NCBI GenBank assembly: GCA_017557405.1
Contig: JAFYYV010000028.1
Span: forward strand, 248,001-312,000
Source: Prevotella sp.
GTDB lineage: Bacteria > Bacteroidota > Bacteroidia > Bacteroidales > Bacteroidaceae
DNA length: 64,000 bases
Reading direction: 5' to 3'
The stretch's first letter is position 1; each line of letters opens with the position of its first letter. The position numbers and the translations under genes were made by a program. Positions 52,156 through 60,990 of the stretch are shown here, piece after piece. The notes below the pieces were generated by a model that saw nothing but the letters and a program-made list of their open reading frames with translations, did not search any database and was not told the origin of the DNA.

Positions 52156-54360
52156 ATGAAGAAATATTTGATTGTTGGCGCTTTTCTGATGGCATTCTGC
52201 TGCCAGACAGGGGCTGCTGAGAAGATTGATCTGAAGAAGGTCACAAGTGGTGAGTTTGCTGCTCAACGTATGCATGGCATCGACCCCATAGAAGGTACTG
52301 ACCAATATGCCAGCATCAGTGATGATGGGAAGCGCATTGTGCAATACTCGTTCAAGACAGGGAAGGAGAGTGGTGTGCTGTTTGATGTGGACAACACACA
52401 AGGTTCCAACATCAAGGACTTTGATGGGTATATCATGTCGCCTGATGGGAACAGGATGCTCATTCAGACCAAGACCCAAAGTGTGTACAGACATTCGCAG
52501 AAGGCTGAGTATTATCTCTACAATGTGCACAGTAGGAAGTTGGAACCTCTGTCGGAGAATGGTCCACAGCAAGTGCCCACATGGTCGCCAGATGGTAATC
52601 AGGTGGCATTTGTTCGTGATGGCAACCTCTTCATAGTGAAACTGCTGTATGACAATGCTGAGGTGCAGATCACCAAGGATGGCAAGTTCAATGAGATAAT
52701 CAATGGCATACCTGACTGGGTGTATGAGGAGGAGTTCTCGTTTGACAAGGCTTTCTGTTTCAATGCTGATGGCACCATGCTGTGCTGGATCAGGTTTGAT
52801 GAGAGTGCCGTGAAGCAATACTCGTTGCAGATGTTCAGGGGCATGAGACCACAACGTGAGGAATATGCCACCTATCCAGGTCTTTATTCCTATAAATACC
52901 CGAAGGCTGGAGAGGAGAACTCGAAGGTCACTGCCTGGAGCTATGACATCAAGAGTCGTAGGGTTCAGCAGTTACAGGTTCCCATGGAGGCTGATGGATA
53001 CATGCCTCGCATATTGCCCACAAGTGATCCTCAGAAGGTGTTGGTTTATACCATGAACCGCCATCAGGATGTGCTCAACATCTACACTGTTAGTCCATAT
53101 ACCACCATTGCCCAACTGCTGGTGAAGGAGAGTGTGCCCAAGTATGTGAAGGAAGAAGTGATCACCTCGGCTGTGATAGGCAAAGACCATCTGCTGTTGC
53201 CCAGTGACCGTGATGGCTACATGCATCTGTATCTCTATACCATGAATGGTACTCAGGAGCGTAAGATTGGAGATGGCAACTATGACATCACAGCTGTGTA
53301 TGGATATGATGAGGAGACAGGTGATGTGTATTACCAGGCTGCTGCACTGAATGCCCATGACCGTCAGGTGTTTGTGAACCACAAGAATGGAAAGACAGAA
53401 CGGTTGACCCAGCAAGAAGGTTGGAACTCAGCCGTGTTCTCAGGTGACTACAAATACTTCATCAACACTTGGAGCGACAAGGACACCCCCTATGTATATA
53501 CCATCTGCGACAACAAGGGAAAGGTGCTCTCAACCCCTGTGGACAACGCCCAACTGAAAGCCAAGCTGAAGAACTATCCCATCACGAAGAAGGAGATGTT
53601 CAGCTTCAAGACCTCAGAGGGTGTGACATTGGATGGATGGATGGTCAAACCAGCCAACTTTGATGCCACGAAACGCTATCCTGTGGTGATGTTCCAATAC
53701 AGTGGACCAGGCAGCCAACAGGTGGTGAACTCATGGAACATTGGTTCGATGGGACAAGGTGGAATGTTCGACTACTATCTGGCTCAGGAAGGTTTCATTG
53801 TGGTCTGTGTAGATGGACGTGGAACAGGAGCCCGTGGAGCAGAATGGGAGAAGTGCACCTATCAGGGTCTGGGAAATCTGGAAGCAAAAGACCAGGTGGA
53901 GACAGCCATCTGGTTGGGCAACCAACCCTATGTGGACAAGGATAGGATTGGCATCTGGGGATGGAGCTATGGTGGTTTCTGCACCCTGATGAGTATGAGT
54001 GAAGGTCGCCCTGTGTTCAAGGCAGGTGTGGCTGTTGCACCTCCCACCAGCTATCGTTTCTATGACACCATCTATACAGAAAGGTTCATGCGCACTCCCA
54101 AGGAGAATCCAGAGGGTTATAATGACAATCCCATCACACGTGCATCGAAGTTGAATGGTGCCTTGTTGCTCTGTCATGGATTGGCAGATGACAATGTGCA
54201 TCCACAGAACACCTTTGAATATACTGAGGCATTGGTGCAGGCCGACAAGGACTTCAAGATGAACATCTACACCAATCGCAACCATAGCATCTATGGAGGT
54301 AACACACGCCATCATCTGTTGCGTCAGATTAGCCAGTTCTTCATTGATGAGCTGAAATAA
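52156..54360 (+). CDS. Dipeptidyl peptidase IV (S9B serine peptidase), secreted
   Basis: A 734-residue periplasmic peptidase that removes X-Pro dipeptides from peptide N-termini. Signal peptide 1-21 (QTGAAEK). A beta-propeller domain (about 45-480; PDGNRMLIQTK, PTWSPDGNQVAFVRDGNL, GIPDWVYEEEF with the two Glu that bind the substrate amino group) precedes the alpha/beta hydrolase domain. Catalytic Ser604 is in WGWSYGGF, Asp in GLADDNVHPQNT, His in RNHSIYGG. DPP IV supports peptide use in saccharolytic and asaccharolytic Bacteroidales alike. It is driven by a tandem promoter cassette and ends without an obvious terminator. Confidence 0.95.
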   Translation: MKKYLIVGAFLMAFCCQTGAAEKIDLKKVTSGEFAAQRMHGIDPIEGTDQYASISDDGKRIVQYSFKTGKESGVLFDVDNTQGSNIKDFDGYIMSPDGNRMLIQTKTQSVYRHSQKAEYYLYNVHSRKLEPLSENGPQQVPTWSPDGNQVAFVRDGNLFIVKLLYDNAEVQITKDGKFNEIINGIPDWVYEEEFSFDKAFCFNADGTMLCWIRFDESAVKQYSLQMFRGMRPQREEYATYPGLYSYKYPKAGEENSKVTAWSYDIKSRRVQQLQVPMEADGYMPRILPTSDPQKVLVYTMNRHQDVLNIYTVSPYTTIAQLLVKESVPKYVKEEVITSAVIGKDHLLLPSDRDGYMHLYLYTMNGTQERKIGDGNYDITAVYGYDEETGDVYYQAAALNAHDRQVFVNHKNGKTERLTQQEGWNSAVFSGDYKYFINTWSDKDTPYVYTICDNKGKVLSTPVDNAQLKAKLKNYPITKKEMFSFKTSEGVTLDGWMVKPANFDATKRYPVVMFQYSGPGSQQVVNSWNIGSMGQGGMFDYYLAQEGFIVVCVDGRGTGARGAEWEKCTYQGLGNLEAKDQVETAIWLGNQPYVDKDRIGIWGWSYGGFCTLMSMSEGRPVFKAGVAVAPPTSYRFYDTIYTERFMRTPKENPEGYNDNPITRASKLNGALLLCHGLADDNVHPQNTFEYTEALVQADKDFKMNIYTNRNHSIYGGNTRHHLLRQISQFFIDELK

Positions 54361-54415
54361 TGAAATGTAACCTCAAAACATCATTATCTTATTTTGTGTA
54401 ATCATTTTTTATTCG

Positions 54416-54423
54416 TATCTTTG
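54416..54423 (+). promoter_or_regulatory. -7 box of the second DUF4861 gene
   Basis: TATCTTTG 36 bases before the start codon at 54460. Confidence 0.6.
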
Positions 54424-54459
54424 CAAACTGTAACGAAAAATATGGGGAAAAGAGATAAT

Positions 54460-55683
54460 ATGAAACTTGGGACAATGATAGCTTGGGCGTTTGTCACATG
54501 GCTTGTGCCTATGAAGAGCATGGCCAATGATGTGACCATCACTGTGGCAAATGATGAGAAATGCCAGCGTCAGGAGGTTGTGGAGGTGGATGCCTCCATG
54601 GTCTATCAGAAGCTGGGATTGTCCAAGGGTGAGAGTTTCATTGTGAAGAACGCATTGGGACAGGAGGTGGGCTACCAGCTGACCTACGATGGAAAACTGC
54701 TTCTTGATGCTTCTGTGAGACCTTGTGGAACTGCCACTTTCACTGCCACACCTGGTTCTCCACAACCCATGAAGGTGTTTGTGACAGGAAGACAATATCC
54801 TGAGCGTGTGGATGACATTGCCTGGGAGAATGACCGCACAGCCTATCGTATCTATGGACCAGCTTTGCAACGTAGTGGTGAGCGAGCTTTTGGTGTGGAT
54901 GTGTGGGTGAAGAACACCCCTGACCTGGAGGTTTCAAAGAGATATGCCACAGAATTGGGCAACCACTCACAGATAGAGGCATTGAAAGCTGCTGGAAAGA
55001 AGGACGAGGCTTTCCAAGTGGAGATAGCCACCACCTATCATTTCGACCATGGTTATGGACTCGACTGTTACAAGGTGGGACCCTCACTGGGATGTGGTGC
55101 TCCTGCTTTGATGGATGGCAAGGAACTCGTTCTGCCTTATTGCTATGCCACATACAAGATTCTGGACAATGGTCCATTGCGTTTCACAGTGGAGCTGACC
55201 TACAACCCCACAGAAATAAAAGGTGACAAGAATGTTGTTGAGCATCGTATCATCAGCTTGGATAAAGGCTCCAATTTCAACAAGATGACCGTGTGGTATG
55301 AAGGTCTCACGAAGCCTCGTGATGTGGCTGCAGGTGTGGTGATCCATGCTGAAGACACCGAGAGTGTGGTGTTGGGCAAGAACTATGTGCAGTATGCCGA
55401 CCCCACAGACAATCCTGTGAAGCAGAACTTCCAGATCTATGTGGCTGTCTTGTTCCCAGAGGCTGAGGTTGCCACCACGAAGTTGATGAGCAAGAAACCT
55501 GAGAATGGCATTGCTGGTCATGCAGTGGGTGTGCTGAAGAACTACAAGAGTGGTCAGCGTTTCACCTACTATTTTGGTAGTGCATGGAGCAAGAATGATG
55601 TCCGCACACAAAGAGAGTGGCAGATGCGGATAGATGAGTTCATGGAAGCATTGGCCACACCTTTGCATGTGAACGTGAAATGA
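54460..55683 (+). CDS. Secreted DUF4861-family protein (second copy)
   Basis: A 407-residue secreted protein, signal peptide about 1-22 (LVPMKSMA). Same DUF4861 family as the protein at 46611-47831: an N-terminal Ig-like domain with VTITVANDEKCQRQEVVEV, then WENDRTAYRIYGPALQ, VDVWVKN and YHFDHGYGLDCYKVGPSLGCGAPAL, then a C-terminal beta sandwich. It is the more typical member, since the YGPA and GYGLDCYKVG motifs are intact. The family is thought to act on sugars but has no settled reaction. The start at 54460 has GGGGAAAAGAG upstream; an upstream in-frame ATG at 54442 is possible. Confidence 0.83.
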   Translation: MKLGTMIAWAFVTWLVPMKSMANDVTITVANDEKCQRQEVVEVDASMVYQKLGLSKGESFIVKNALGQEVGYQLTYDGKLLLDASVRPCGTATFTATPGSPQPMKVFVTGRQYPERVDDIAWENDRTAYRIYGPALQRSGERAFGVDVWVKNTPDLEVSKRYATELGNHSQIEALKAAGKKDEAFQVEIATTYHFDHGYGLDCYKVGPSLGCGAPALMDGKELVLPYCYATYKILDNGPLRFTVELTYNPTEIKGDKNVVEHRIISLDKGSNFNKMTVWYEGLTKPRDVAAGVVIHAEDTESVVLGKNYVQYADPTDNPVKQNFQIYVAVLFPEAEVATTKLMSKKPENGIAGHAVGVLKNYKSGQRFTYYFGSAWSKNDVRTQREWQMRIDEFMEALATPLHVNVK

Positions 55684-55726
55684 TCAAATGAGAATAGACA
55701 ATCATTAAAACTATAAAAATCAATAG

Positions 55727-57346
55727 ATGATGAAAAAACTTTTGTTAGGTGATGAAGCTATTGCACAAGGTGCCATAGATGCCGGATTGAGTGGTGTCTA
55801 TGCCTACCCTGGTACTCCTTCTACGGAAATCACCGAGTATATTCAGATGTCACCAACAGCCAAGGAACGTGGTATCCATAGCCGTTGGTCAACCAATGAG
55901 AAAACCGCTATGGAAGCTGCATTGGGTATGTCTTACATGGGTAAGCGTGCCTTGGTGTGCATGAAACATGTGGGTCTCAACGTGTGTGCAGACCCCTTTG
56001 TGAATTCAGCCATGACAGGTACAAATGGTGGTTTGGTGGTGTTGGTGGCTGACGATCCTTCCATGCATTCATCCCAGGATGAGCAGGACAGCCGTTTCTA
56101 TGGTAAGTTTGCCATGATTCCTACGTTGGAACCCAGTAATCAACAGGAGGCCTACGACATGATGGCTTTTGCTTATGACTATTCAGAGCGCATCCATCTG
56201 CCTATCCTCATGAGGGTGACCACACGTATGGCTCACTCGCGTGCTGTGGTGAACATTGCTGATGAGGCTCGTCCACAGAATGAGTTGAACTATGATGCCA
56301 AGGCAAGTGACTGGGTGTTGCTTCCTGCCTTTGCTCGTAAACGTAATGCTCATGTGTGTGCACAGCAGGTTGAGTTGGAAGAGAACTCGGTGAACAGCCA
56401 GTTCAACAAAAGATACACAGGAGGTGGTGGTCATCGTCTGGGTATCATTGCCAGTGGCATCGCCTACAACTATGTGATGGAATGCTTCCCCGATGGATGT
56501 CCTTATCCTGTGTTGAAGATATCGCAATATCCATTGCCCAAGAAACTCATCTGCCAGATGAAGGCGGATTGTGAGCAACTGCTGATAGCTGAGGAGGGAC
56601 AACCCTTCATCGAAGATATTGTGCGTGGTGTGTTCAATGCTGACGACAGTGCTATTCATGGTCGTTTGGATGGCACACTTCCTCGTACAGGAGAGCTGAG
56701 TCCTGATGCTCTGAGGAAAGCCATGGGAATGGAGGTTGTGCCTTCCTATGCTGCCTGTGAGGATGTTGTTCCACGTCCACCAGCATTGTGCAAGGGATGT
56801 GGACACCGTGATGTCTATGAGGCTCTGAACAAGGTGCTTGCTGAGTATTCCAATGCTCGTGTGTTTGGTGACATCGGTTGCTACACTTTGGGATTCCTTC
56901 CTCCCTACAAAGCCATTCACAGTTGTGTGGACATGGGTGCAAGTATCACCATGGCAAAAGGTGCTGCAGATGCAGGTCAGTGGCCTTCAATGGCTATCAT
57001 TGGTGACTCGACATTCACCCATAGTGGTATGACAGGATTGCTGGATGCCATCAACGAGAATGCCAACATCACTGTGATCATCAGCGACAATCTGACAACT
57101 GCCATGACTGGTGGTCAGGATAGTGCTGGAACCAACAAGTTCGAGGCTATCTGCCGTGGATTGGGAATGGATGAGGAGCACTTGCATGTGGTGGTTCCCC
57201 TGCCCAAGAACATGGAGGAGATCACACAGATATTGCGCAATGAGATCAATTACAAGGGTGTGAGTGTCATCATTCCTCGTAGGGAGTGCATGCAGACCCT
57301 GCAGAGACATCTGAAACAAAAAAGAGCACAGGAGGCAAAATCATGA
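55727..57346 (+). CDS. iorA: Indolepyruvate ferredoxin oxidoreductase, alpha subunit
   Basis: A 539-residue thiamine-diphosphate enzyme subunit that oxidatively decarboxylates aryl pyruvates to aryl-acetyl-CoA with ferredoxin, or runs in reverse to make aromatic amino acids from aryl acetates. The pyrimidine-binding domain (GVYAYPGTPSTEITEY, RWSTNEKTAMEAA) and the TPP-binding domain (ALCKGCGHRDVYEAL, FGDIGCYTLG, with GDSTF later) are complete. The protein ends soon after VIIPRRECMQTL, so the C-terminal two-[4Fe-4S] ferredoxin domain of archaeal IorA is missing; electrons must reach ferredoxin in another way. It overlaps iorB by 4 bases. Confidence 0.95.
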   Translation: MMKKLLLGDEAIAQGAIDAGLSGVYAYPGTPSTEITEYIQMSPTAKERGIHSRWSTNEKTAMEAALGMSYMGKRALVCMKHVGLNVCADPFVNSAMTGTNGGLVVLVADDPSMHSSQDEQDSRFYGKFAMIPTLEPSNQQEAYDMMAFAYDYSERIHLPILMRVTTRMAHSRAVVNIADEARPQNELNYDAKASDWVLLPAFARKRNAHVCAQQVELEENSVNSQFNKRYTGGGGHRLGIIASGIAYNYVMECFPDGCPYPVLKISQYPLPKKLICQMKADCEQLLIAEEGQPFIEDIVRGVFNADDSAIHGRLDGTLPRTGELSPDALRKAMGMEVVPSYAACEDVVPRPPALCKGCGHRDVYEALNKVLAEYSNARVFGDIGCYTLGFLPPYKAIHSCVDMGASITMAKGAADAGQWPSMAIIGDSTFTHSGMTGLLDAINENANITVIISDNLTTAMTGGQDSAGTNKFEAICRGLGMDEEHLHVVVPLPKNMEEITQILRNEINYKGVSVIIPRRECMQTLQRHLKQKRAQEAKS

Positions 57347-57921
57347 AAACAGACATCATATTGTGTGGAGTAGGAGGGCAGGGAATTCTTTCCATTGCCA
57401 CCATCATTGGCGAAGCTGCCATGAAAGAGAACCTATATATCAAGCAAGCTGAGGTGCACGGAATGTCACAACGTGGTGGTGATGTGCAAAGCAATCTGCG
57501 TTTGTCATCTGACCCCATCAACAGTGACTTGATTCCATTGGGTGGTGCCGATGTCATCATCTCTATGGAACCCATGGAGGCTTTGCGCTATCTGCCTTTC
57601 CTCGACAAGGAGGGATGGATCATCACATCCAGTACTCCCTTCGTGAACATCCCCAACTATCCTGAAATGGAGACCATCGAAGGTGATCTGGCCAAGGTGA
57701 AGAATGTCATCATGTTCGACATTGAGAAACTGGCCAAGGACAATGGTGTTCCTCGTTCAGCCAATGTCATCTTGTTGGGTGCTGCCCAAGAGGCTTTGGG
57801 TATTGACTATGAGAAACTGGAAGATGCTATTCGTCGTGTGTTTGGAAGAAAGGGAGACGCTGTGGTGGATGCCAACATCAAAGCATTGGCCATTGGTAGA
57901 GCTGAAGCAAAAAACAAGTGA
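57343..57921 (+). CDS. iorB: Indolepyruvate oxidoreductase, beta subunit
   Basis: A 192-residue gamma-type subunit of 2-oxoacid ferredoxin oxidoreductases. The family start is TDIILCGVGGQGILSIATIIG; EVHGMSQRGGDVQSNLR is the second conserved segment. It forms the complex with IorA. The start codon overlaps the iorA stop (ATGA), a sign of translational coupling; the longer upstream frame is within iorA. The aminotransferase gene begins 6 bases after the stop. Confidence 0.95.
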   Translation: MKTDIILCGVGGQGILSIATIIGEAAMKENLYIKQAEVHGMSQRGGDVQSNLRLSSDPINSDLIPLGGADVIISMEPMEALRYLPFLDKEGWIITSSTPFVNIPNYPEMETIEGDLAKVKNVIMFDIEKLAKDNGVPRSANVILLGAAQEALGIDYEKLEDAIRRVFGRKGDAVVDANIKALAIGRAEAKNK

Positions 57922-57927
57922 TGCCGT

Positions 57928-59250
57928 ATGAAAGAGACTCCAATCAACAAACAACTCGTAGATGGCTTGATTGAGGAATTTGGCATTCAGGATTTTGCCA
58001 AAGCCACCATTCGTGAGGTGAAGTTAGTAGCCAGTGTGGCTGAGAAGAAATCGGGTGTTGAGTTCATCAAGATGGAGATGGGTATTCCTGGTCTTCCTGC
58101 TGCCAAAGTGGGTGTGGAAGCTCAGGTGAAAGCTCTTCAGAATGGTATTGCCAACAGCTATCCTAACATCCAGGGACTTCCCGAACTGAAGCAAGAGGCT
58201 TCTCGCTTTGTGAAGGCTTTCATTGGAATTGACATCAAACCTGAGGGATGCATTCCTGTCAGTGGTTCCATGCAAGGTACCTATGCTTCGTTCCTGACCT
58301 GCTCACAAGCCAACCACACGAAAGACACTGTACTCTTCATCGACCCTGGATTCCCTGTACAGAAGATGCAGTTGCAGGTGATGGGTGTGAAATATGAGAC
58401 TTTCGATGTATATGACTATAGGGGCAGCAAACTCAGAGCCAAACTGGAGTCGTATCTGGAGAAAGGCAACATCTGCGCCATTGTCTATAGCAACCCCAAC
58501 AATCCTTCGTGGATTTGCCTGAATGAGGATGAATTGAAGGACATTGGTGAACTGGCTACCCAATATGACGTGATTGTCATGGAAGACCTTGCCTATTTTG
58601 CCATGGACTTCCGCAAGGAGTTGAGCACTCCCTTCCAACCTCCTTATCAGGCTACAGTTGGAAGATATACTGACAATTACATCCTGTTGATTAGTGGTTC
58701 GAAGGCATTCAGTTATGCTGGTGAGCGCATTGGTGTGACCTGTATTTCAGACAAGTTGTTTGCTCGCAAATATGAGGACTTGGCTGCTCGATATGAGGGT
58801 CTTCCTTTTGGACCAGTCTTCTCCACACGTATGCTCTATGCATTGTCATCAGGTACCAGTCATAGTGCACAGTATGCAATGGCTGCCATGTTGAAAGCTG
58901 CCACTGATGGGGAATATGATTTCCGCAAGGAGATATCTGAATATGGCAGACGTGCCAAGCTGTTGAAGGAAATCTTCTGTCGTCATCATTTCCATGTTGT
59001 GTATGACAAGGACCTTGATGAGCCCATTGCAGATGGTTTCTATTTCACCATCGGTTATCCAGGTATGACAAGTGGACAGTTGGCTCACGAACTGATGTAC
59101 TATGGTGTGAGTGCCATCTGCCTGATCACAACGGGAAGCCATCAAGAGGGATTGCGTGTGTGCACCTCGTTCATCACTGACAATCAATATGAGATGTTGG
59201 ATGAACGCATGGCCATCTTCGAAGAAAACAATCCTGTGTGGGACCTTTGA
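57928..59250 (+). CDS. PLP-dependent class I/II aminotransferase
   Basis: A 440-residue pyridoxal-phosphate enzyme of fold type I. The Schiff-base Lys is in ISGSKAFSYAGERIG; NPNNPSW is the Asn/Pro motif near the cofactor, and VMEDLAYFAMD has the Asp that binds the pyridine nitrogen. It is co-transcribed with iorAB, so it probably converts aromatic amino acids to the aryl pyruvates used by IorAB or the reverse. The N-terminal 40 residues are longer than usual, with helical EFGIQDFAKATIREV. It is followed by a terminator that also faces the convergent PqqD-like gene. Confidence 0.9.
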   Translation: MKETPINKQLVDGLIEEFGIQDFAKATIREVKLVASVAEKKSGVEFIKMEMGIPGLPAAKVGVEAQVKALQNGIANSYPNIQGLPELKQEASRFVKAFIGIDIKPEGCIPVSGSMQGTYASFLTCSQANHTKDTVLFIDPGFPVQKMQLQVMGVKYETFDVYDYRGSKLRAKLESYLEKGNICAIVYSNPNNPSWICLNEDELKDIGELATQYDVIVMEDLAYFAMDFRKELSTPFQPPYQATVGRYTDNYILLISGSKAFSYAGERIGVTCISDKLFARKYEDLAARYEGLPFGPVFSTRMLYALSSGTSHSAQYAMAAMLKAATDGEYDFRKEISEYGRRAKLLKEIFCRHHFHVVYDKDLDEPIADGFYFTIGYPGMTSGQLAHELMYYGVSAICLITTGSHQEGLRVCTSFITDNQYEMLDERMAIFEENNPVWDL

Positions 59251-59300
59251 GTCCGTGGAGAATCAAAGATTGGCATAAAAGCCTGACATACAAAAACAGA

Positions 59301-59335
59301 AAACCGCCCATTTCAATCGAATGAGCGGTTTTTTG
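59301..59335. terminator. Terminator between the ior operon and the PqqD cassette
   Basis: AAACCGCCCATT (59301-59312) pairs with AATGAGCGGTTT (59320-59331) with one mismatch, followed by TTTTG; A-rich on the left, so it may act in both directions. Confidence 0.8.
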
Positions 59336-59336
59336 T

Positions 59337-59609
59337 TTATTCACTGATGATTCCTGCTTGCAACCATTGTGCTGATAGTTGGTTGGCATCGATCAAAGCT
59401 GTGTCATAATCAACCTCATATTCTTCGGTGAGAAGCTGGGCAAGGTCTTCATTGGTGAATGACTCCATGTCCTGAACTTGCTTCCAGAGATAGGCTGAAC
59501 TCTCGTTCATGCTGATGATATTGCTGAAGTCGATGTTCTCTTTTCCTTCAGCCACTATGATGTTCTCTCCGCAAACAGTGCGAAGGTTGAAACCTGTTTT
59601 TGCTTTCAT
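59337..59609 (-). CDS. PqqD-family peptide-binding protein
   Basis: A 90-residue PqqD-like winged helix-turn-helix protein. FNLRTVCGENIIVAEG, MNESSAYLWKQVQ and the following EDLAQLLTEEYEVDYDTALIDAN are the family pattern. PqqD-like domains (RRE) bind leader peptides of ribosomal peptide natural products and hand them to modifying enzymes; stand-alone copies also occur. It is the last gene of a minus-strand cassette with an S26-like peptidase (12 bases upstream) and an HPr-kinase-like protein. I find no clear precursor peptide gene next to it. Confidence 0.85.
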   Translation of the reverse strand: MKAKTGFNLRTVCGENIIVAEGKENIDFSNIISMNESSAYLWKQVQDMESFTNEDLAQLLTEEYEVDYDTALIDANQLSAQWLQAGIISE

Positions 59610-59621
59610 ATCTTATATATA

Positions 59622-60107
59622 TTAAATAGGTTTGAAAAATCTAAGCCAGATGCGACGGTAGAAGGCCAACAGATAACGACGGATGGGGAGTAGGGTGCAC
59701 CAGAGGAATGAATAGGTGCGCCATTTCCATCCATTGGTCTTGTCCATCTTCTCACGTCCTTTCCTGTAGAATCCAATGGCAAAGCCTTTGATGTCGGACA
59801 TCTTGCATTGTTCTGTTCCAAGGTTTCCATCTCCTCTTAATGTCACATCATCGCCATTGATCTTCACAACTCGATGGAGCACAAAGTGCTTGGGACTTGT
59901 CTCTGCCAAGACCACATCTCCAAGCTGAGTGTTGATGGCTTTGGACAGCAATGCCTTGTCACGGTTGTCTTCCAAGAAAGGACGCATGCTGTAGCCACGT
60001 AATCTCAATGTCACAGTGTGTCCTTCTTCCATCAATTTCACAATCTCAGGAAGGAAAGTGGCATTGGGGAACTGCACTTCTTTTATTTCGAGATGGTCTT
60101 GTTGCAT
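59622..60107 (-). CDS. S24/S26-like peptidase-fold protein
   Basis: A 161-residue protein with the signal-peptidase/LexA-type Ser motif LRGYSMRPFL (Ser40) near the start and LGDVVLAE and VLHRVVKINGDDVTLRGDG, the beta-rich core that in S26 enzymes carries the Lys; here HRVV takes the place of a Lys, so the catalytic dyad may be changed. A C-terminal hydrophobic/aromatic stretch (YSFLWCTLLPIRRYLLAFYRRIWLRF) may associate with the membrane. The start at 60107 overlaps the upstream gene by 25 bases; a longer frame to 60188 is inside that gene. Such proteins occur beside PqqD and HPr-kinase-like genes in Bacteroidales. Confidence 0.8.
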   Translation of the reverse strand: MQQDHLEIKEVQFPNATFLPEIVKLMEEGHTVTLRLRGYSMRPFLEDNRDKALLSKAINTQLGDVVLAETSPKHFVLHRVVKINGDDVTLRGDGNLGTEQCKMSDIKGFAIGFYRKGREKMDKTNGWKWRTYSFLWCTLLPIRRYLLAFYRRIWLRFFKPI

Positions 60108-60976
60108 AGTATGGCCGCTTCTTTGTTGGGAAGACAATGGAGGGTGTATATCCCTGTTGTTTCCACCACTTTCGTAACTGTGTTGCAAATGTTGTTGAAG
60201 ATCTCACCATCCCATTTCATGGATGAACACGATGGCAGGAATGATGCAAATGCCTCAATGGGTGGGAGTTTCTCAATGCTGTTCTCCTCAGCTCTGTCTA
60301 TTCTTGTCACAGCTCCCAGTCGAGCCTTCACATTGCGATAGCAAGGTGTCTTACCACTCCAAGGACCACCATAGATGAATGGTTCGCCATCAATGATTCT
60401 GATGATGGGGTTGTCATCATTCATGAGGTCACAACCAGGAATATGACGTAGCCAAAGACTCACCTGAGTGCTCTTGCCAGTTCCACTCTTGGCAATGAAT
60501 GCATATCCATATCCATTTTGTCTGACCAGTGAAGCATGGATGAGCAATGTTTGATGGAAGCTACCTGCAAATGCGAATATCAACATAAGGGCATTGTTAA
60601 GCCCAAAAGTACGCATGTTGTAGGTACCGTTCAAGGCACACTTGCATTCACTGAAGTCTCTGTTGGCTTGGAGAAGACAGCAATCGGCACCATTGATGTC
60701 TTTGATGATGTATTGGTATCCACCATTGTCCACTTGGTCAACAATGGTATGTCCGTTGCCTGTGTCAAAATCCCTGATCCTTTCACGCTGTTCCTTGGGG
60801 AAAGGTTTCAAGGTGTCGTCAACAGTCAGTTGGAAAAAGATGTTATTGGAATCAATCTCAGCTCTGAATGGTTCAAACGAGGGCAATAATCGCATCGAGT
60901 TTCGTTGCGACTCCTTGAAAATGATTCTGATGTTGAGTTCTGCGATTTTGAAGTCGTTGATGTATTGTGGCTCCAT
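60083..60976 (-). CDS. HPr-kinase-like P-loop protein
   Basis: A 297-residue protein whose C-terminal half has the HprK-type nucleotide fold: Walker A AKSGTGKST (162-170), DLMNDDNPIIRI (HprK Asp motif) and GGPWSGKTPCYRN. It lacks the N-terminal HprK sensor domain. Similar kinases occur in lasso-peptide and related gene clusters, where some phosphorylate a precursor peptide. The N-terminal 150 residues include FGLNNALMLIFAFAGSFHQTLLIHAS, common in this subgroup. It is the first of three overlapping or closely spaced genes with the S26-like and PqqD-like proteins. Confidence 0.83.
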   Translation of the reverse strand: MEPQYINDFKIAELNIRIIFKESQRNSMRLLPSFEPFRAEIDSNNIFFQLTVDDTLKPFPKEQRERIRDFDTGNGHTIVDQVDNGGYQYIIKDINGADCCLLQANRDFSECKCALNGTYNMRTFGLNNALMLIFAFAGSFHQTLLIHASLVRQNGYGYAFIAKSGTGKSTQVSLWLRHIPGCDLMNDDNPIIRIIDGEPFIYGGPWSGKTPCYRNVKARLGAVTRIDRAEENSIEKLPPIEAFASFLPSCSSMKWDGEIFNNICNTVTKVVETTGIYTLHCLPNKEAAILCNKTISK

Positions 60977-60990
60977 TCAGTTCGGTTGAC

